NCBI GenBank assembly: GCA_937936695.1
Contig: CALHCK010000027.1
Location: 1-18,373 of the forward strand
Reading direction: 5' to 3'
Source: an uncultured Polaribacter sp.
GTDB lineage: Bacteria > Bacteroidota > Bacteroidia > Flavobacteriales > Flavobacteriaceae
Length of the DNA stretch: 18,373 nucleotides
Position numbers and translations under genes: made by a program. Under the pieces are notes generated by a model. The model was not told the origin of the DNA, ran no database searches, and was given only the letters and a program-made list of their open reading frames with translations. Of this stretch, positions 13,912 to 18,373 are shown piece after piece; positions within the stretch are counted from its first letter, which is position 1, and the number at the start of each line of letters is the position of its first letter.

Positions 13912-14529
13912 CTAATGCTCATTCTTTTTAAAAGCTTTAATACCAGCTTTAATTTCAATGTTTAAATGATTTTCTCTAGGAGTTAGTGGGCAAGAATATT
14001 TTTCGTTATACGCGCAGTAAGGGTTATACGTATTGTTAAAATTTAAAACCACAGTATCTTCTTTAATATCTGTAGTAAGTAAATCCATATAACGTCCTCC
14101 CCCATAAGATTCGTTTCCAGAAGTAATGTCAGTAAAAGGTAAAAATAAGAAATCTTTGTAAGTAGCATTACTAAGATCATCCTGACTCTGATAAATAGTT
14201 AACTGATATTGTTTACCTTTTAAATTAAAAGTAGCAATACCATAAGCTTTATATAACGGAGCCCTATCTGTAGTGGTAGCCATTTTAAAAATAGAAGCAT
14301 TAGTAGCTTTTACAAACTTAGCAGTAACAATATAAGAGCTATCTACAGGAAAGAAGTCCAATCCTTTAAAATTTTTTAAATCACTCTTTTTTAAGGGAGA
14401 TTTAGAAGCGTCTTTATAAGTACTATTTAATTCTTGTTGGTAAGGTGTATCTCCTATTAAAGGTCTTTTATCTTTAGAATTACAAGAAACTAATACGGCA
14501 ATACAAAATAGTAATAAATAATTTTTCAT
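13912..14529 (-). CDS. DUF1684 family lipoprotein
   Basis: This 205-residue protein has a lipoprotein signal peptide (MKNYLLLFCIAVLVSC, lipobox Cys16) and a DUF1684 domain. The diagnostic stretch runs from FLFLPFTDITSG (127-138) through SYGGGRYMDL (141-150) to NPYCAYNEKYSCPLTPREN (169-187). Cys172 and Cys180 lie in that last motif and could form a disulfide or bind a metal. The family is widespread but lacks a firm function that I know of. It lies 31 bases downstream of the hydrolase gene and 32 bases upstream of the FRG gene, all on the same strand, so co-transcription is plausible. Confidence 0.85.
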   Translation of the reverse strand: MKNYLLLFCIAVLVSCNSKDKRPLIGDTPYQQELNSTYKDASKSPLKKSDLKNFKGLDFFPVDSSYIVTAKFVKATNASIFKMATTTDRAPLYKAYGIATFNLKGKQYQLTIYQSQDDLSNATYKDFLFLPFTDITSGNESYGGGRYMDLLTTDIKEDTVVLNFNNTYNPYCAYNEKYSCPLTPRENHLNIEIKAGIKAFKKNEH

Positions 14530-14560
14530 TTTAAAAAAGATGATGTTCTGAATATGTATT

Positions 14561-16444
14561 TTATTTTAAAACAGAAAATTCTATAGAAGAATCTGTAAAA
14601 ACAGTGTGAGTTTGTGTTTTAAAATCTTTTTTGTTGGCCTTATAAATATTAGGTACATACGTTTGCGGATTTAAATCTATTAAAGGAAACCATGTACTTT
14701 GCACCTGCACTTGTAGCTTATGCCCTTTTTTAAAGGTATGAAAAACATCTTGTAGCTTTATATTTACAGCAGTTTTTTTATTAGGTACAAAAGGTTCTGG
14801 GTGCGTAAAACTATTTCTAAAACGACCTCTCATAACTTCGCTTCTAACCATTAAATGATAATTACTCATTTTTAAATGATCCTGTAAATCATCGTTGTTT
14901 TCTTTTGTGTCTGCCGGATGAACGTCTATAATTTTCACAATCCAATCTGCAGCGGTACCTGTAGTTGCAACTTGTAATTTAGCCTTAATCTCTCCTGCTA
15001 AAGTAATATCTTCAGATAAGACAGCTGTTTCAAAAACAAGTACATCAGGTCTTCTTGCAGCAAAACGCTGATCGTCTGTCATGTATTTTCTAGGAGTAAA
15101 CACAGTTTTAATATCCTCTGAATAAGGTACAGGTTTTGTAATATCACTAATAAAATTAATGGGTTTGGTAGATTTAATAGCAGTTGTTATTTTTTGATTT
15201 TCAGATAAAAACCAACTTTCTTTTTTAATATTTTTAGGAGGCCAAGAGTTATAAGATTTCCATTCTTTATTACCAGAATCATATACATAAGCCTCGGGTA
15301 ATCCAGAGTTTTTATCACCTTTTCCTTTTAAGAAATGATAAAAAAATGTAGTCTCAATTTCTTTTTGAAATTTTAAAGAAATAGAATCTCCAAAATAATA
15401 ATTACCCACCGAATTTTTAACGGTATTTCTAGCCCATTTTCCGTGATCCCATGGTCCAAAAACAAGCGTGTTGTAATTTTCTTTACCGTGTTTTTCTATT
15501 GCTTTGTATGTTTCTAAAGGTCCATATAAATCTTCTGCATCAAAAAAACCACCAACAATCATAGTAGCAACTGTATTGGGTACTTTATTTAAATGTTGAA
15601 TAATTCCTTTACTTTGCCACACCGAATCGTAATTAGGGTGTTCTATTATTTCTTTCCAGAAAAAATCATCAATTTTATTTCCTGTGTTAGTAAAATTAAA
15701 ATAGCTATTCAAATTTTTAAGAGGTCCTTTGTCTAAAAAAAACTGATATTGATCTTCCGTATTTATTTTAGGAAAAGAATACCAAGCAGTATCTATAGGT
15801 TGGTCTTTATATCTTCCAAATAAAGAAATTGCTTTAAAATAGCTTAATAAAAAAGCTCCGTTATGATGAAAGTCATCAAAGAAAAAATCGCCAATACATG
15901 CCTGAGGAGAAGCTGCTTTTAACGCTGGATGTGCATTGACTGTAGATACGGTTGCATAATGTCCTGGGTAAGAAATTCCCCATGTACCTACTTTACCATT
16001 GTTATTTTCTGTATTTTTTATCAACCAATCTATAGTGTCATAAGTATCTGTAGTCTCATCAGATTCGGTTGCCTTTTTATTAATTTTATAAGCACGCATA
16101 TTGTCATAAATACCTTCACTCATCCATCTTCCACGTACATCTTGGTATACAATAATGTATTTGTCTTTCATTAAATGTGTGTTAGGACCAATTTTTGTTT
16201 TCAGCTCTTTTCCGTAAGGTTTACAACTGTAAGGAGTTCTTTGTAGTAAAATAGGGTATTTTTGACTAGTATCTTTTGGAGAATATATTGTGGTATGCAG
16301 TTTTATACCATCTCTCATAGTAATAGCTACTTCTTCTTTTTTATAGTTATCAGCTACATATGTAGTTGTTTCTTCTTGTTTTGGTTGATTACAGGCAGAA
16401 ATTAACAGAAATAATAAGAAGGGAAATGTAAAATATTTTTTCAT
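14561..16444 (-). CDS. CocE/NonD hydrolase, alpha-amino-acid ester hydrolase type
   Basis: This 627-residue exported hydrolase of the S15/CocE class starts with a lipoprotein signal (lipobox LISAC, Cys18). The catalytic triad can be placed at Ser158 (GISYPG), Asp302 (GGFFDAED) and His334 (GPWDHGKW). The residues after the catalytic Asp, Glu304 and Asp305 in FDAED, match the carboxylate cluster that binds the substrate amino group in alpha-amino-acid ester hydrolases. A likely third member is Asp190 or Asp191 in FFFDDFHHNGAF. The C-terminal third, from about residue 450, looks like the jelly-roll domain of the family. Known relatives act on amino-acid esters and beta-lactam side chains, and can make dipeptides; the natural substrate here is unknown. 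It is probably first in an operon with the DUF1684 and FRG genes. A weak TCATTTTG element lies about 30 bases upstream. Confidence 0.88.
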   Translation of the reverse strand: MKKYFTFPFLLFLLISACNQPKQEETTTYVADNYKKEEVAITMRDGIKLHTTIYSPKDTSQKYPILLQRTPYSCKPYGKELKTKIGPNTHLMKDKYIIVYQDVRGRWMSEGIYDNMRAYKINKKATESDETTDTYDTIDWLIKNTENNNGKVGTWGISYPGHYATVSTVNAHPALKAASPQACIGDFFFDDFHHNGAFLLSYFKAISLFGRYKDQPIDTAWYSFPKINTEDQYQFFLDKGPLKNLNSYFNFTNTGNKIDDFFWKEIIEHPNYDSVWQSKGIIQHLNKVPNTVATMIVGGFFDAEDLYGPLETYKAIEKHGKENYNTLVFGPWDHGKWARNTVKNSVGNYYFGDSISLKFQKEIETTFFYHFLKGKGDKNSGLPEAYVYDSGNKEWKSYNSWPPKNIKKESWFLSENQKITTAIKSTKPINFISDITKPVPYSEDIKTVFTPRKYMTDDQRFAARRPDVLVFETAVLSEDITLAGEIKAKLQVATTGTAADWIVKIIDVHPADTKENNDDLQDHLKMSNYHLMVRSEVMRGRFRNSFTHPEPFVPNKKTAVNIKLQDVFHTFKKGHKLQVQVQSTWFPLIDLNPQTYVPNIYKANKKDFKTQTHTVFTDSSIEFSVLK

Positions 16445-16506
16445 TTAAAATAGTTTAATCATTTATAAAATTACAAAATGAAATGTTAATAATATTATTT
16501 CATAAC

Positions 16507-16540
16507 AAAAAAAGCTACACATAGTTTAAAGTGCAGCTTA
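16507..16540 (-). terminator. Terminator of the secreted-protein gene
   Basis: In the leftward direction AGCTGCAC (16538-16531) pairs with GTGTAGCT (16520-16513), including one G-U pair, around a 10-base loop. A run of seven T follows. It lies just past the stop of the 526-residue gene and insulates the hydrolase gene. Confidence 0.75.
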
Positions 16541-16565
16541 ATATAAATTGTCAAAAAAGAAAAGG

Positions 16566-18146
16566 TTAGATTTTTATTTTTATAATTCTAGAGTTTTTCT
16601 TCTTTTTTCCAAGTAAAATAACTTCATCTCCAGAAGGGGTAATCACTCCTCCGTTTACTTTATAATAAACTTTTGACTCTTCATCATCTATTAATTTCTT
16701 ATATTCAAAATTTCCACTTGTGTCAAGTGTAATAGCATATAGATTAGATTTTTTAGAAGAAGATTGTCTAAAATGAATTCTGTTATTATCTAATTTTCTA
16801 ATTTTATCAGAACAGTTAATAAAATAATGTATTTTATTGTTTACAGAAACAGGGGTAAATGAACTATTGTTGTCACCTGTTTGCGCCTTATTAATATTTC
16901 TAGACCAAAGTAAATCACCATTACTACTTAGTTTTAAAGAAATAATATCGTCATAATGTTGAACGGTGTAGGAGGTTACCATACCATTTTGTCCTACACT
17001 TGTATGTATTGTAATATAATCTTCTTCGGCACTTATAATTATTCCTCCATCTTCTTGAGTTTCTACACTTCTAACTTCTATAGATGCAAACCCTTTTTTT
17101 ATTTTTCTTTTCTTTTTTTCTTCTCTATCCCCATATTTATCATTTAAAAAAGTGTCTGAAAAAGGGTTAAATTTTTTAGTTTCAATGATTAAATCATTAG
17201 GATTTATTTTAATTAAACATGCGCCATTAAGTCTACCTTCATTATTATTTCCGTAAAATCCTACACATGATAAGTTTCCTTTGTTTTGTACCAAACTTAA
17301 AGAACTTATAAATTTATCAGGATTTTTAAAGCTTACTGTTTTTTCTCCGTTTTTGTCAATTTTACTTAGCTCAAAATGATAGTTTGTTTTACCTTTTCTT
17401 TTTTTTCTAGTTGTATTGTTTTCAAATGACTTTCCAAGAAAATACAAAGTACCATCTTTATCATCAACTTCTATTGTATTATATTTAAATAAGCGGTCTT
17501 CTATGTTTTTAACAATTAATTTATCATACATCAATTCAAAATTATCATTATAAACGAAAACTTTATGAGTTTCTTTGTTAGCATTTTTAATATCAAAGTT
17601 AATGGCAAAAAACTTTTTGTTTTTAGACATTGTAATTTTTCCTAAATGATCTGAATCCATTTGGTTAAAACCGTTATTTAAAAAGAATGGAAAGACCATG
17701 AATCCAAAATATTTTTTAGAATTTTTCTCTGAAATAGAAAGTAGTTCTTTAGACGTAAACTCAAAATTATTTAAATCAGAAGACAGTATATTGTATACAA
17801 GTGTCTTTTTGATTCTTGAAGAATCAAATTCTAGCAAATGAAGCTTACCTTCTTTAACAAATGCATTTTCTATTCTGTTATTTTTTACTTCTAAAGTATA
17901 TTCTTTTTTTAAGTTAAGTTGTGAGTCAAAATGTTGAATATAGTATCCCTTTAATGTTTTGAGGACAAATCCACCATAAAATTTTCTAATAGTAACTATA
18001 CCTCCGTTTCCATCATTTAAAGAGTAAGCCAGTGAACTGTTTTTTTTCTTGTCTTTGAATATTTCCCCTTTTGAGATTTTAAAATCTTGTGAAAATGTTG
18101 AAAAACTCAAGATTACTAGTAAAATGTAAAGAATTATTTTTTTCAT
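16566..18146 (-). CDS. Secreted protein of unknown function
   Basis: I do not recognise this 526-residue protein. It has a clean Sec signal peptide (MKKIILYILLVILSFSTFSQ, cut probably after SFSQ) with no lipobox. The mature chain is rich in Lys, Asn and Ser. It contains spaced strands of similar form, such as GTLYFLGKSF, NLSCVGFYGN, GGIIISAEEDY and GDEVILLGKK, which suggests a beta-propeller-like or other all-beta fold; this is inference. A basic cluster (DREEKKKRKIKKG) lies mid-chain. The C-terminus ends in RIIKIKI, with no visible type IX secretion sorting domain. It has its own -7 element and a terminator, so it is monocistronic. It is divergent from the YgiQ-type gene. Confidence 0.7.
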   Translation of the reverse strand: MKKIILYILLVILSFSTFSQDFKISKGEIFKDKKKNSSLAYSLNDGNGGIVTIRKFYGGFVLKTLKGYYIQHFDSQLNLKKEYTLEVKNNRIENAFVKEGKLHLLEFDSSRIKKTLVYNILSSDLNNFEFTSKELLSISEKNSKKYFGFMVFPFFLNNGFNQMDSDHLGKITMSKNKKFFAINFDIKNANKETHKVFVYNDNFELMYDKLIVKNIEDRLFKYNTIEVDDKDGTLYFLGKSFENNTTRKKRKGKTNYHFELSKIDKNGEKTVSFKNPDKFISSLSLVQNKGNLSCVGFYGNNNEGRLNGACLIKINPNDLIIETKKFNPFSDTFLNDKYGDREEKKKRKIKKGFASIEVRSVETQEDGGIIISAEEDYITIHTSVGQNGMVTSYTVQHYDDIISLKLSSNGDLLWSRNINKAQTGDNNSSFTPVSVNNKIHYFINCSDKIRKLDNNRIHFRQSSSKKSNLYAITLDTSGNFEYKKLIDDEESKVYYKVNGGVITPSGDEVILLGKKKKNSRIIKIKI

Positions 18147-18164
18147 GTTAAGTATTTAATTAGG

Positions 18165-18172
18165 CAAAAATA
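18165..18172 (-). promoter_or_regulatory. Bacteroidota -7 element of the secreted-protein gene
   Basis: On the minus strand this reads TATTTTTG, a full TAnnTTTG match, 18 bases before the ATG. The 114-base gap to the divergent gene holds one such element for each direction and nothing else that I can see. Confidence 0.5.
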
Positions 18173-18246
18173 CTTTAAGTAAAATTTAAAATGAAGTATT
18201 TTAACGAAATCATTAGAACTTAATAGTTCGTCAAATATTTTCTCCT

Positions 18247-18254
18247 TATTTTTG
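18247..18254 (+). promoter_or_regulatory. Bacteroidota -7 element of the YgiQ-type gene
   Basis: TATTTTTG matches TAnnTTTG fully and ends 6 bases before the ATG. This again implies a leaderless or near-leaderless mRNA. No clear -33 TTTG was found. Confidence 0.5.
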
Positions 18255-18260
18255 TAAACT

Positions 18261-18373
18261 ATGCAAGATACTAATAAACATCAATTAACAGACTGGTTAC
18301 CAACTACAAAGAAGGAAGTTAAAATTAGAGGATGGGAAGAGTTAGATGTAATTCTTTTTAGTGGAGATGCGTA
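18261..18373 (+). CDS. YgiQ family radical SAM protein, 5' end only
   Basis: Only the first 37 codons are inside the window. The peptide, with LTDWLPTTKKEVKIRGW followed by DVILFSGDA, matches the conserved N-terminus of YgiQ-type radical SAM proteins, whose catalytic CxxxCxxC cluster would lie beyond the window edge. The ATG at 18261 directly follows the -7 promoter element. The reaction catalysed by the family is not established to my knowledge. It is divergent from the secreted-protein gene. Confidence 0.85.
   Translation, partial: MQDTNKHQLTDWLPTTKKEVKIRGWEELDVILFSGDA

Noticed and set aside
15929..16174. Plus-strand frame inside the hydrolase gene
   Set aside because: Antisense shadow of a well-supported enzyme; the peptide is rich in Cys, Ile and Tyr as expected from a complement reading.
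1..18373. tRNA, rRNA or CRISPR arrays
   Set aside because: I saw no cloverleaf with a T-loop motif, no rRNA-like conserved block and no regularly spaced direct repeats.

Overview
The window is AT-rich and looks like a chromosome segment from a marine-type member of the Flavobacteriaceae (Bacteroidota; Polaribacter or Tenacibaculum-like, though the genus is a guess). Four things support this. Genes for alternative complex III (ActF) run directly into cytochrome oxidase CoxB and CoxA. Several starts carry the Bacteroidota -7 promoter element TAnnTTTG and lack Shine-Dalgarno sequences. Leu is encoded mostly by TTA. The housekeeping set includes the bacterial GGGPS family, which is typical of this phylum.

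Layout. 1-3190 is the end of the respiratory operon (actF-coxB-coxA), closed by a strong hairpin terminator. 3241-8189 is a second rightward block: a degenerate AAA-like ATPase placed 1 base before an MscS channel, then ruvB with its own promoter, then a SulP anion transporter and a terminator. 8190-9201 is an accessory island. It holds an orphan reading-frame fragment, a roughly 120-base foldable element, and a lipoprotein gene with codon use unlike its neighbours, bounded by inverted GTTGGCAAA / TTTGCCAAC cores. 9209-11123 is leftward: the ribosome-rescue factor arfB, a GGGPS-family lipid enzyme and a phosphopantetheinyl transferase. ahcY (11187-12500) is divergent from these and is followed by a terminator and an inverted-repeat intergenic element. 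A DinB/DUF1569-like gene (12738-13199) meets an FRG-domain gene tail to tail, with overlapping stops. 13196-16444 is a possible leftward operon: an alpha-amino-acid-ester-hydrolase-like lipoprotein, a DUF1684 lipoprotein and the FRG protein. An unrecognised secreted protein (16566-18146) follows. The window ends in the first codons of a YgiQ-type radical SAM gene.

Function. The first block carries electrons from quinol through alternative complex III to an A-type haem-copper oxidase. The rest is mostly core metabolism and repair: Holliday-junction migration, S-adenosylhomocysteine recycling, carrier-protein activation and ribosome rescue. Between these lie exported lipoproteins of uncertain role.

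The best candidate for something undescribed is the 8392-9201 unit. It is a promoterless gene whose ATG lies 6 bases inside a core sequence. Its 3' side carries the reverse complement of that core and a long imperfect palindrome that folds well only on one strand. This resembles an integron cassette in design but does not match the integron consensus, and no integrase lies in the window.
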